DNA of 64,000 nt, taken from contig NZ_KB898623.1 of NCBI RefSeq assembly GCF_000377705.1, forward strand, positions 124,001 through 188,000. The letters are read 5' to 3'. The first letter of the stretch is position 1, and the number at the start of each line of letters is the position of its first letter. The position numbers were made by a program, and so were the translations under genes. Source of the stretch: Salsuginibacillus kocurii DSM 18087. GTDB taxonomy: Bacteria; Bacillota; Bacilli; Bacillales; Marinococcaceae. The notes beneath the pieces were generated by a model. The model was not told where the DNA came from and did not search any database. It saw only the letters and a program-made list of their open reading frames with translations. Shown here one piece after another: positions 30,579-38,601 of the stretch.

Positions 30579-31451
30579 CTACTTATTTAGATTTCTAAGC
30601 ACCGCCCTGCGCCAAGCTTGCCAAGGAAGCAGCCATTTTAAAAATTGCAAGAGCCGGCTATTTCCCCCAAATGTCTGGTGCAGCCTTGGTTTACAAGGTT
30701 TTTTCGCTGCTTTTAATAATTGAGCCGCTGCTTTCTGGGGTTCTTCAAAATTTGATTGCTGTTTACTTACTCGTTCACGCAGCTTCTGTTCTATTATCTG
30801 AGCGTACTGAGTTGGCTGGCTGCCCAGTTGGTTTTCCTGTATTCCCCGTTCCCAAATTGCTGTTTTAAACGAGCCGAACTGAAAGGAACGAACATTGATA
30901 TTACGGGTTTCAAGCTCGAAGTGAAGGCTTTCGGCAACTGTGTCTACTGCTGCTTTCGACGAAGCGTAAGCAGAAAGACCAGGAAACGGGGTGATTGAAC
31001 TAATAGAAGAGACAAATAGAATTAGAGGGCAAGCAGACTTATACATCCAGGGAAGAGCAGCTTTTGTGACAGCTACAGCCCCGAATACATTTACATCATA
31101 CTGCTTTTTCCAATCATCAAGCGAGAGTGTTTCCAAAAATCCTGCTGCTGCATAGCCTGCATTATGTATAAGGACATCCAGCCTTCCTGCTTTTTGCAAC
31201 CTTTCCGGCAGGTCATTTTCTACTTCAGCGTGATTAGTGACATCAAGCTTAAAAATAACTAGCTGCGCACCGACGCCTTCCTGTTCAGCTGTTTCCAGCA
31301 AGGAATCACTATTTTCAATCTTCCTTACTCCAGCTAACACCCTATAACCCGCTTTCAAAAATAAAATCGCCGTTTCTTTTCCTATCCCTTGTGCAGCTCC
31401 TGTGATAAGTAAAACAGGGCGATTAAGTTCATCCAGTTCATCAAGCATCAT
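30579..31451 (-). CDS. Short-chain dehydrogenase/reductase
   Basis: A 290-residue SDR. Cofactor motif TGAAQGIGKE, the NAG motif in LIHNAGYAAAG, catalytic Ser in FVSSISSITPFPG and YASSK with Tyr and Lys. D64-like acid after strand 3 (KLDVTN). The C-terminal 60 residues are basic and Trp-rich (LLPWQAWRRAVLR), perhaps membrane-associated. Its ATG overlaps the stop of the HD-GYP gene by 4 nt (ATGA), so the pair is co-translated. Substrate unknown. Confidence 0.88.
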   Translation of the reverse strand: MMLDELDELNRPVLLITGAAQGIGKETAILFLKAGYRVLAGVRKIENSDSLLETAEQEGVGAQLVIFKLDVTNHAEVENDLPERLQKAGRLDVLIHNAGYAAAGFLETLSLDDWKKQYDVNVFGAVAVTKAALPWMYKSACPLILFVSSISSITPFPGLSAYASSKAAVDTVAESLHFELETRNINVRSFQFGSFKTAIWERGIQENQLGSQPTQYAQIIEQKLRERVSKQQSNFEEPQKAAAQLLKAAKKPCKPRLHQTFGGNSRLLQFLKWLLPWQAWRRAVLRNLNK

Positions 31452-32497
31452 AAAACTTCCTTGATAAATACAGTCGTTTCTTTGGAAAGGTCTACTTCAT
31501 TGATATCATAATCTTCCGTGCTGTTCCCTACCACAGCAAACGTACGGACGATCGGACGCTGGGGCAACCCTTTCGGCTGTCCAGTCACAACCCCTGTTTC
31601 GCCTGTTGTTAAGCGAACTTGGCTTCCGGTTGGATAAAAAGCAACAGAACGCAAAAAGCGCCATACGACATTATGGGCAAACTGAATGTTAGTCAGTCCC
31701 ATCATATGTTCACATGCTTCGTTTGGAAGTAGAACTTCTTTGCCATCTGCTGCTGAGATTAAATTATCATATTCATTCGCTACGGCAACAATTTTTGAAA
31801 GCAAATGAATATCATCACCTTTTAATCCTCGCGGCTCCCCCATCCCATTAACAAATTCATGATGGGTAAGGGCAATATGGGCAGACAGTGTGCTTAACTC
31901 TTGGTTGCGCCTTAATAAATCAAAACCTTTCCAAGTATGATGAGTAGGATCTTTGACTTCTTCTGTCGTGCGCAAAGACAGTTCCTGGTTAGACAAAATC
32001 TTACCGACATCATGAAGCAAGGCTCCTACTGCTAGCTCTTGCAGCTTTTGGCGGTCCAGTCCCATTTTTAAACCAATCAATAATGAAATCATGCAAACAT
32101 TAACAGCATGTACGTACATCTTATTATCTTGTGTTCGAATATCAGTTAAATTAATAAGCGTGTCTTGGTTTAGTAAAAGCTCTTCAATCATTGAATCGAC
32201 TGATTGATTCAATGACTTTGCATTAAAATCTTTGTTATTTTGAATATGTTCATAACAAGAGGACAGCGCTGTCATCGTTTCCCTTCGGGTTGTTTCGGAA
32301 ACAAGTTCTTCCACTTCTATATCGGCAAACATATCATCTTGCAAGTAAACGGCCCTCACGCCCATGTGACGTAATTTCGAAATTAACCCGATCGTCAGTT
32401 GAACGTCAGCATGCAGTAAAATTCGGCCATCGCTTGCATAGATGTGGCGTCCCAGCCTGTCCCCTTGTTGAACATTCTCAATTAATGTATAGCGCAT
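31448..32497 (-). CDS. HD-GYP domain phosphodiesterase (divergent)
   Basis: A 349-residue cytoplasmic protein. After an N-terminal DUF3391-like region (MRYTLIENVQQGDRLGRHIY) comes an HD-GYP core: the HD pair in GALLHDVGK, then THHEFVNGMGEPRGLKGDDI and SKIVAVANEYDNL. The GYP triad reads GEP here, while the metal-binding His and Asp are kept, so c-di-GMP hydrolysis is likely but not certain. I chose the ATG at 32495-32497, not the long upstream extension, which would add an unlikely hydrophobic stretch. It overlaps the downstream SDR gene. Confidence 0.85.
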   Translation of the reverse strand: MRYTLIENVQQGDRLGRHIYASDGRILLHADVQLTIGLISKLRHMGVRAVYLQDDMFADIEVEELVSETTRRETMTALSSCYEHIQNNKDFNAKSLNQSVDSMIEELLLNQDTLINLTDIRTQDNKMYVHAVNVCMISLLIGLKMGLDRQKLQELAVGALLHDVGKILSNQELSLRTTEEVKDPTHHTWKGFDLLRRNQELSTLSAHIALTHHEFVNGMGEPRGLKGDDIHLLSKIVAVANEYDNLISAADGKEVLLPNEACEHMMGLTNIQFAHNVVWRFLRSVAFYPTGSQVRLTTGETGVVTGQPKGLPQRPIVRTFAVVGNSTEDYDINEVDLSKETTVFIKEVL

Positions 32498-32699
32498 TTT
32501 TTCAGCCCCTGATATGTTTGGATTCAAACTCAATCTATGTTTATTATAAAATAATAAGAGAAGCAAAAACAGAAATTTCCCGAAACAACATAGAATTGTC
32601 TTTTTAAAGCGGAAATAGTTAGTGTCATTATTTATCAAATAAACCCCACTTACTCCGCTCTCATCAGCCCCTTCTCAATAGAAATTGAAGTGAATGATG

Positions 32700-32880
32700 A
32701 TCCATGTAACTAACCGTGAATTGACTTTTGCAACAGCTTCAAAAAGGGGCAGCTAATACCAATCAATGAGCGGTTGTAGCTCTAAAGGAGGCTGAAACAT
32801 CCCCTGCCGAAAAGAAAACACGGCGACAGCAAACCTAGTAGAGATAAAGCCGATGCCGCGCTTGTACCTATTTTAAAAAG
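32700..32880 (+). repeat. Decayed Bacillaceae interspersed repeat, copy A3
   Basis: It has the core AAGAAAACACGGCGACAGC...AAAGCCGATGCCGC in the same orientation as copy A2. The remainder of 32498-32968 holds no gene; TAACCTCAAGGAATTGAAGTTA at its right end could form a weak hairpin after the HPr-like gene. Confidence 0.5.
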
Positions 32881-32968
32881 GAGTATATTGCGAGAGCCAC
32901 ATGGTCTAACCTCATATAAAAACAGCAATAACCTCAAGGAATTGAAGTTATTGCTAGAAGCAACAGAT

Positions 32969-33364
32969 TTAATGGCGTGTAGTTTTTAAATAAGATTTGG
33001 CGACATGCCGTACTTTAGGAGACCAGGAATGAAGAGAACCAGTCATCGCTCGTTCGATCGAATCAATTCCTTCTTCTTCCCAAAAATCAAGTGGAGTGTC
33101 GGCAGCTTCTGCCTGTTGAAGAAACGCTGTCACCGCCTCTACTAAAGAATCAGCATCCTGCCCTTTGATATGGACCTCAACCTGGTCGCCGACCCGAAGA
33201 GTAGTCAACAGGGACATCATGCCAAGCGTGCTCTTTCCATTTACAGTAACATGTTTTTTTGAAAAAGAAATGTCGCTTTGAAACGTTTCAGTGATATGCA
33301 CTAATTCGACCACTTTGTGCACCGAAAGACCTTTGAAAAACGACAGTTTCTCTTTTCTTTCCAT
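32969..33364 (-). CDS. Divergent HPr-like protein with C-terminal extension
   Basis: A 131-residue protein. Residues 10-90 align with HPr: H16 sits where the phosphorylated His of HPr does, but the usual H-A-R-P is H-K-V-V, so the Arg that stabilises phospho-His is missing. S45 in GKSTLGMMSL matches the regulatory Ser46 region of HPr. A 40-residue tail (DSIERAMTGSLHSWSPKVRH) is unusual. A role in normal PTS sugar transport is doubtful; a regulatory, Crh-like role is one possibility. Confidence 0.7.
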   Translation of the reverse strand: MERKEKLSFFKGLSVHKVVELVHITETFQSDISFSKKHVTVNGKSTLGMMSLLTTLRVGDQVEVHIKGQDADSLVEAVTAFLQQAEAADTPLDFWEEEGIDSIERAMTGSLHSWSPKVRHVAKSYLKTTRH

Positions 33365-33645
33365 TTACATCTTAACTCCTTTCCTTTCTTCTCTTGTTTA
33401 TAGCATACGATTTTAACTGCATCTATAACTTTGTAACGTCATCTCTCATAAAAAAACACCCGAGCTTCACTAACCGTGTAACATTATATTCTTTTCCCTT
33501 TCAAATTACAATACAGTCTCCAAATTACAATTGACAATTTAAATAACCTTCTTTCCATAACACATATCCATTACTCATCTGTCTCCTTTTATTATCTTCC
33601 GCTGAACAGGGGTATTTTCAATGGTTAGTACTAACAAACATTTAT

Positions 33646-33738
33646 AAAGAAAACCCGGCAAAGCCAAGCCTACGGCGTAGGGTGAGCCTTCGTTGCCCCT
33701 ATATTGCTTCCTTCAACTATTTATACATTCTTACGGTG
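33646..33738. repeat. Element B, copy 1
   Basis: A 93-bp stretch aligns end to end with 56176-56267. Conserved blocks are AAAGAAAAC, GGCAAAGCCAAGC, TACGG, GAGCCTT-GTTGC, TCAACTATTTA, and ACATTCTTACGGTG. The element is made of small dyads (GGCAAAGCC, CCTACGGCGTAGG). The remaining bases of 33365-33645 are A+T-rich and carry no gene. Confidence 0.75.
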
Positions 33739-33740
33739 AT

Positions 33741-33772
33741 TAAAAAAAACTGACCGTTAAAAAGGTCAGTTC
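33741..33772 (-). terminator. Terminator of the second MscS gene
   Basis: AACTGACC / GGTCAGTT has a T8 tract on the minus strand. It lies 6 bp after the stop. Confidence 0.85.
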
Positions 33773-33778
33773 GACTGC

Positions 33779-34939
33779 TTAGCTCTCTTCGTCTGCTGCT
33801 CCGTCCAGTCGCTCGTTATCACGTAAAATTGTATTATCCTCGGGACGTACACCTGTTCCACCTTGTCTTCTCGGGTCTTCTTCAACATAAATACTGCGGG
33901 TAGGGAAAGCAATTTGCACCGATTCTCCTTGTAAGATATCCATGACCTTGAAGTTAACCCTCTCCTTCACTTCCAGCCATTCCTGCCAGGTGGTGGTTTT
34001 AGTAAAGAAATAACAAAAAATGTTTAAGCTTGATTCGTTAAACTCATCAAAATAGACTAAAATGTCCTCCTGGTCTATATCATCATGGTCCGTCAGATAC
34101 TCTCTAATTTTTTCAACGCAGGCTTCTAGTCGATCCTTCGGGGTGGTGTATGTTACACCGATAGAAAACGTGATTCTCCGCCTCCCCATTTCTGACCAAT
34201 TAGTAATCGGCTCATGAGCAAGAATCGAATTAGGGACAATAATCAGAGAGTCTGCAAAGGTACGTATTTTCGTACTGCGGAAATTAATATCTTCAACGAG
34301 CCCTTCCACACTAGGGGTCTCAATCCAGTCATCCTTTTTAAATGGTTTTTCAGCAATAATAACGACACCGCCGAACAAATTGCTTAACGTTTCCTGGGCA
34401 GCCAGTGCAAAAGCCAGTCCCCCCAAACCAAGGCCAGCAATGAATCCATTGATATTGTAACCCCATTCTACTGCTACAACGGTTATGGTAAGAGCAATGA
34501 TTAAAAAGCGAACAATCCTGGACAGGAATGGGATGACCATGCTGTTGCCGCTTTGGTCTACCTTCCCGGCAATGGTGTTAAATAGCGTCGAAGACGTTCC
34601 AGAGAAATTATAAAGCCCCCAGCCGAGGACAATAATAAGAATAGAACGAAATAAGAGATGGAGGTAATACATGATTTCCGCAGGAATCGGTAAATAAACG
34701 AGCGCTAAGTAAAAACCTAGAATGGTCATTAAAAAGTGAAGCGGTTTTTCAAAAGAAAATAATAAATTAGGAACAATGTCAGTTGATGTTTTTTTCGAAA
34801 GTCGTAAAAAGAGCGTAAAAATATACTTTGTGAAAATCTTTCGAAAGAGCCAAAAACCTGCTCCAATTAAGACTGCAAATAAATAATGGAGCCACGGCCA
34901 ATTTTCAATGAATTGCTGTACATCAGTTAGTAATTGCAA
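33779..34939 (-). CDS. MscS-family mechanosensitive channel (YhdY-like)
   Basis: A 386-residue MscS homologue with four or five N-terminal membrane helices. The pore helix region GLGLGGLAFALAAQETLSN and beta-domain (DDWIETPSVEGLVEDINFRS) are clear, followed by the cytoplasmic domain and an acidic tail. Longer than the YkuT channel at 16 kb and closest in layout to B. subtilis YhdY. It lies alone, with its own terminator. Substrate: nonspecific ions and small solutes on hypo-osmotic shock. Confidence 0.9.
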   Translation of the reverse strand: MQLLTDVQQFIENWPWLHYLFAVLIGAGFWLFRKIFTKYIFTLFLRLSKKTSTDIVPNLLFSFEKPLHFLMTILGFYLALVYLPIPAEIMYYLHLLFRSILIIVLGWGLYNFSGTSSTLFNTIAGKVDQSGNSMVIPFLSRIVRFLIIALTITVVAVEWGYNINGFIAGLGLGGLAFALAAQETLSNLFGGVVIIAEKPFKKDDWIETPSVEGLVEDINFRSTKIRTFADSLIIVPNSILAHEPITNWSEMGRRRITFSIGVTYTTPKDRLEACVEKIREYLTDHDDIDQEDILVYFDEFNESSLNIFCYFFTKTTTWQEWLEVKERVNFKVMDILQGESVQIAFPTRSIYVEEDPRRQGGTGVRPEDNTILRDNERLDGAADEES

Positions 34940-35032
34940 CGTAAACGCCTCTACCTTCTTTGCGAATCATGGAGTTCAACTTGTCCTTATCGTACCAAAA
35001 TCAATATCTTCTTGCTATAATGCCGAAATAAA

Positions 35033-35070
35033 AATGTGCCCGAAACAGCAGATTAGCTAGTTTGGGCACA
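35033..35070 (-). terminator. Terminator of the amidohydrolase gene
   Basis: TGTGCCCGAAAC pairs with GTTTGGGCACA, with ATTTTTAT following on the minus strand. It lies about 85 bp after the stop. Confidence 0.7.
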
Positions 35071-35155
35071 TTCCATCCTTCATTTTTTGTCATTCTTCTT
35101 CATTTTCATCTGCCTTTCGCAGCCATTTAATAGCTTCATGCATAGCAGGAAACTA

Positions 35156-36295
35156 TCATTTCAGTACATCTTTTCCCTCAATAAACACATCTTGAACCGT
35201 TGTCCGGTAATCAAACGGATGGCCGTTCCAAATGACAAAATCAGCATCTTTCCCTGCTTCAAGAGAGCCAAGGCGATCTTCTAGCCCAAGATGTTTAGCA
35301 GCGTTAATGGTAATGGCTCGTAAGGCAGAACTTTCAGGGAAACCAGCGTTATGAGCTTTTGCAGCGCCCGTGACAAAATGTTCGATACTAATGACTGGAT
35401 GATCCGTCGTAATCGCTACATTGACCCCGTTATTTTCAAGTTCCTGCAAGGTCTCCCACTGCTTATCGTTAACCTCTACTTTAATTTTGGGTGTCATCGT
35501 AGGCCCTACAGACACCGACACATCATGCTTGCCGACATAATCCGCAATGTGGTGGCCTTCGGTGCCGTGTTCAAGCGTTAAGTTTACATCGAATTCTTCC
35601 GCCAAACGAAGCACTGTCACCATATCATCCGCACGGTGTGCATGTACGCGTAGCGGAATTTCTTTATTGAGCACTTTAACTAATTGCTCCATGCCGAGAT
35701 CACGGTCTAATGATTCCCCGTTTTCAAGTTTGCGTTTATAATTTTGGGCTTTGATCAAGTTCTCGCGAAATACGGCTGCTACGCCCATTCGTGTAATCGG
35801 TTTTTTGCCTTTTGCTTCATACACCCGCTTCGGATTTTCTCCAAAAGCTGCTTTCATACCCGATGGCGATTGAACAATCATTTCATCGACGATATGGCCC
35901 GCTGTTTTCACCGTGCACATTTCGCCCCCGATTACATTCGCGCTTCCAGGCAGCACTTGGACAGTGGTGACACCACAACTCCTCGCCAATAAAAAACCTT
36001 CTTCTCTCGGATTCAGTCCATCCAGCGCTCTTACTTCCGGAGTGGCCGGGTCGCTCGTCTCATTAAAATCAGCACCTGGCTTTCCAATCGATTCTTCATG
36101 GACGCCAAGGTGCGTATGGACGTCAATAAGCCCGGGAGTAATTGTTAAGCCGTTCACATCAATTTTTTCTGCTTCTGCAGGGACTTCATGCAGCGAAAGA
36201 ACATCTTTAATTTTTGTGCCATCAACGAGCAAAGCCTGCCCTTCTACCCATTCTCCTTTTTCGTTTAAAAGCGTAGCGTTTATGTATGCTTTCAT
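35156..36295 (-). CDS. Amidohydrolase family protein (imidazolonepropionase-like)
   Basis: A 379-residue metal-dependent hydrolase. Metal motif PGLIDVHTHLG, then RVHAHRADD and TLEHGTEGHH supply further His ligands, and ITTDHPVIS the catalytic Asp. The C-terminal LGSLEAGKDADFVIWNGHPF is the usual amidohydrolase ending. The start is the ATG at 36293-36295 (MKAYINATLL) behind GGGGGAAG. Found in many Bacilli without assigned substrate. It stands as a single-gene unit. Confidence 0.88.
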   Translation of the reverse strand: MKAYINATLLNEKGEWVEGQALLVDGTKIKDVLSLHEVPAEAEKIDVNGLTITPGLIDVHTHLGVHEESIGKPGADFNETSDPATPEVRALDGLNPREEGFLLARSCGVTTVQVLPGSANVIGGEMCTVKTAGHIVDEMIVQSPSGMKAAFGENPKRVYEAKGKKPITRMGVAAVFRENLIKAQNYKRKLENGESLDRDLGMEQLVKVLNKEIPLRVHAHRADDMVTVLRLAEEFDVNLTLEHGTEGHHIADYVGKHDVSVSVGPTMTPKIKVEVNDKQWETLQELENNGVNVAITTDHPVISIEHFVTGAAKAHNAGFPESSALRAITINAAKHLGLEDRLGSLEAGKDADFVIWNGHPFDYRTTVQDVFIEGKDVLK

Positions 36296-36429
36296 CTTAC
36301 TTCCCCCTAGTGTTTTCAATATCTTCTATTTTATCATTTCGCCTTACGAAATAACAGCAAACTTTGAGAAAACTGCCACTTTATCATTACTGAAAAGATT
36401 GGCTTGAATCTGTGCTTAGCGACCTTCTT

Positions 36430-36770
36430 ATTTATGAGACTCTGTTAACGTTGATTGTGGAAACATAGAAACGTAGAGCAGGCCCCCTCTCCTGCGGAAG
36501 CATGTGGAGGCCACTGAAAGCCATCTAATGATAATATGTTCTTCAAAAACCTGGATACTCCCTCCGGAAAGGTTCCAGCAGGAAAAGCAAAGCTCGCGAT
36601 CCCGCATAAGAGGGGTTACCTGAGGAAGCCGAAGCATTGCCTGCGGAAAGCGAGGGGATTTTTTAAGGTCATACTCACGTTTTCAGCGGCTTCAAGTATG
36701 TGGCTCGAAGACCCCACAGCGAAGCGAGGAGGCGGAGGGGCACATTCGCGGCAAAGAAACCACGGGCTCA
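36430..36770. repeat. Bacillaceae interspersed repeats, mixed copy
   Basis: Pieces such as CCTGCGGAAAGCGAGGGG and GAAGACCCCACAGCGAAGCG...GGAGGC belong to the same repeat class as 30404-30535. Non-coding lead-in to the tRNA promoter. Confidence 0.6.
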
Positions 36771-36784
36771 TTCCATTAAAAGTG

Positions 36785-36813
36785 TTGACCCATAGACATA
36801 TGCATAGTATAGT
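36785..36813 (+). promoter_or_regulatory. Promoter of tRNA-Val
   Basis: TTGACC, 17-bp spacer and TATAGT lie 33 bp upstream of the mature tRNA 5' end. This is close to the sigma-A consensus. Confidence 0.8.
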
Positions 36814-36845
36814 ATATTTGTCGTTAACAACTCAGCAAACTAAAG

Positions 36846-36920
36846 GTTCCGTTAGTTCAGTGGGAGAACGCTTGCTTGACAGGCAAGAGGTCACTGGTTC
36901 GAATCCAGTACGGAACACCA
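36846..36920 (+). tRNA. tRNA-Val (anticodon GAC)
   Basis: A complete cloverleaf: acceptor GTTCCGT / ACGGAAC (7 bp), D stem GTTC/GAAC, anticodon stem CTTGC/GCAAG with loop TTGACAG, T arm ACTGG-TTCGAAT-CCAGT, discriminator A, CCA encoded. It is a lone tRNA gene with its own promoter and terminator. No integrase or att duplication is seen beside it. Confidence 0.95.
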
Positions 36921-36931
36921 TACATATGAAC

Positions 36932-36970
36932 AACCGCTGAAGCATTTGCTTCGGCGGTTATTTTATTTGT
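36932..36970 (+). terminator. Terminator of tRNA-Val
   Basis: AACCGCTGAAGC / GCTTCGGCGGTT, 12 bp with a G-U pair, is followed by ATTTTATTT. Confidence 0.85.
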
Positions 36971-36979
36971 CCAATAACT

Positions 36980-37018
36980 ACAAAAAAGCTGTAACGGTCG
37001 CTTAAACCATCACAGCTT
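36980..37018 (-). terminator. Terminator of the stalk-domain protein gene
   Basis: AAGCTGT / ACAGCTT, with TTTTTTG downstream on the minus strand. Confidence 0.6.
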
Positions 37019-37084
37019 ACGTTTCTTCAACATTCAGATGACCAACTTACCCGCTAAAAGCCTCCAACAGCCTCTAGTAAGCGA

Positions 37085-37591
37085 TTAATCCGTGAAATCT
37101 ACCAGGCTGATTTCTTCGTCCTCATCTTCTGGTACTGATTCTGGAAGTGGAAGTTCTTCATCAGGAGTTTCAGCAGAAACAATCTTTACCGTTTTCTCCT
37201 TATCATGCCAATCTACTTTAGCGCCAAATGTTTCACTAACAAACCGTAACGGTACCATTGTGCGATCATTTACTGTTTGAGCGTTCACATCCAACTCTAC
37301 TTCTTCGTTATTAATAATCGCGTTTGAGCTATTAAGCGGCAATTCCATTTCTATCTCTTGATTTACGGCATGTACCATTTCTGTTTTTTCTTCCCATGTT
37401 ACTTCAGCGCCCAAATCTCCAAAAATCCCCCGCAGAGGCACAAGGACTCGCTCTTCTTTCAAGACAGGTGATTGATCATATTCCTTTACATCGTCGTCGA
37501 CCACAACAGTAATGCCTTCAGCAGCCGCTATAGGTCCCCAGGCCAAAAAACCAACCAAAAACAATAAGGCACCTATCCCAATTTTCTTCAT
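37085..37591 (-). CDS. Secreted protein with copper amine oxidase N-terminal (stalk) domain
   Basis: 168 residues. Signal peptide MKKIGIGALLFLVGFLAWGP with a likely cleavage after AAA. Two copies of the stalk-type repeat follow (VLVPLRGIFGDLGAEVTWEE and MVPLRFVSETFGAKVDWHD). The tail is acidic (PEDEDEEIS). Such domains occur in wall-associated proteins of Bacillales and are not enzymes by themselves. An extracellular binding or scaffold role is inferred. Confidence 0.85.
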   Translation of the reverse strand: MKKIGIGALLFLVGFLAWGPIAAAEGITVVVDDDVKEYDQSPVLKEERVLVPLRGIFGDLGAEVTWEEKTEMVHAVNQEIEMELPLNSSNAIINNEEVELDVNAQTVNDRTMVPLRFVSETFGAKVDWHDKEKTVKIVSAETPDEELPLPESVPEDEDEEISLVDFTD

Positions 37592-37828
37592 TGCTACAAC
37601 CTCCTCTACCCTTCTCTTACTCTTATTCGCTTTTTTTCTCTGTTTTCCTTTTTAATTCTACAAAGTAGTGTAAGCTTACATTCAATCACTCTTCCTAACG
37701 CAATCGCATGGTTTTCTTAGCTATTCCTGGTCTACTGCTTCTGATCACGACTGGCTGCAGTCTCTTTCAAACTTGCTATATCAAGCCAGCAGAAAATTTG
37801 TGCTGGCCTTCATCTTTAAAACCTGAGA

Positions 37829-38206
37829 TTAACAAGGTCGACAATGCTGTTCTGTTTCTAAGTCTTTGGCTCGTTTAATCGCAAAGCCTTTTACTTTTTT
37901 ACCTTTCCGCTTTAAAATTCGCACACTTAAATTTTTTGCTGCCCGGTCGGGTGCTACGACAATAATTGATTTCTCTCCCAGTACATTATGATGGCGTTTC
38001 AAATAAGCAAGTGGTAACTGTATGATCGATAAATGATTAGGCTCTACATTATAGAACTGTTCATCACTCACATCTACATAAATCCAATCCTCATGCTCTT
38101 TTAACTGAGAAGAGTGAACATCACGGACCCCAGGAACAGGAACGTAGCGTTGATATATTATATATGTAAGAAAAAGTAAAATCAGGATGATGACACCAAA
38201 CCACAT
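37829..38206 (-). CDS. Membrane-anchored rhodanese-like protein lacking the catalytic Cys
   Basis: 125 residues from the ATG at 38204-38206 (MWFGVIILILLFLTYIIYQR) behind GGAGAAG. One N-terminal membrane anchor, then a small domain whose order (DWIYVDVSDEQFY, NHLSIIQLPLAYL, KSIIVVAPDRAAKNLSVRIL) is like a rhodanese fold. The active-site loop reads APDRAAKN without Cys, so sulfur transfer is not expected. Fold assignment is by pattern only. Confidence 0.55.
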   Translation of the reverse strand: MWFGVIILILLFLTYIIYQRYVPVPGVRDVHSSQLKEHEDWIYVDVSDEQFYNVEPNHLSIIQLPLAYLKRHHNVLGEKSIIVVAPDRAAKNLSVRILKRKGKKVKGFAIKRAKDLETEQHCRPC

Positions 38207-38601
38207 CGAGTCTCTTCTCCTCTCACGATTATTCTTTAACGGAGTAAATGATGCATCCGTTCCATACACTATCTAACTTTATAAAAGATTTCAAGGCTTA
38301 ACTCTTAAAACTAAAAATAGATCGTTGTCTGTTATCTTTTTCACCTTGCGCTTGCTGCCTAGTATTGCTTTCCTGTACTCCAATTTATAAACCACATGCA
38401 CAGTACGATACTAAACATCACTACCTATAACTCGTATGCCAAGGGGGCTAATGTTGTTAGTAGATTAATATAACCGTGGAATTCAGCGTACAAATTTGTT
38501 CTCTTTGCGTATTTGTCCACTCGTAATTCACCGTTTTGCATAACTAAGTGTTAGAGCAATTTTTTTTGCTTTAAATTGTTTTGTCGAAAGGAGTACCGAA
38601 C
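38207..38601. other. Intergenic region before the glycosyltransferase-kinase pair
   Basis: No gene, repeat or strong hairpin is seen in these 395 bp. A promoter for the downstream pair must lie here, but I cannot pick one convincingly. Confidence 0.3.

Noticed and set aside
33646-33738. Resemblance of element B to a c-di-GMP-I (GEMM) riboswitch core (GGCAAAGCC...ACGG)
   Set aside because: The tetraloop/receptor arms and the GGGACGCAAAGCC order of the GEMM consensus are absent, and the second copy is not in front of any gene.
36846-36920. tRNA-Val as an integration site for an island
   Set aside because: No integrase gene and no repeated tRNA 3' end are seen within the window on either side.
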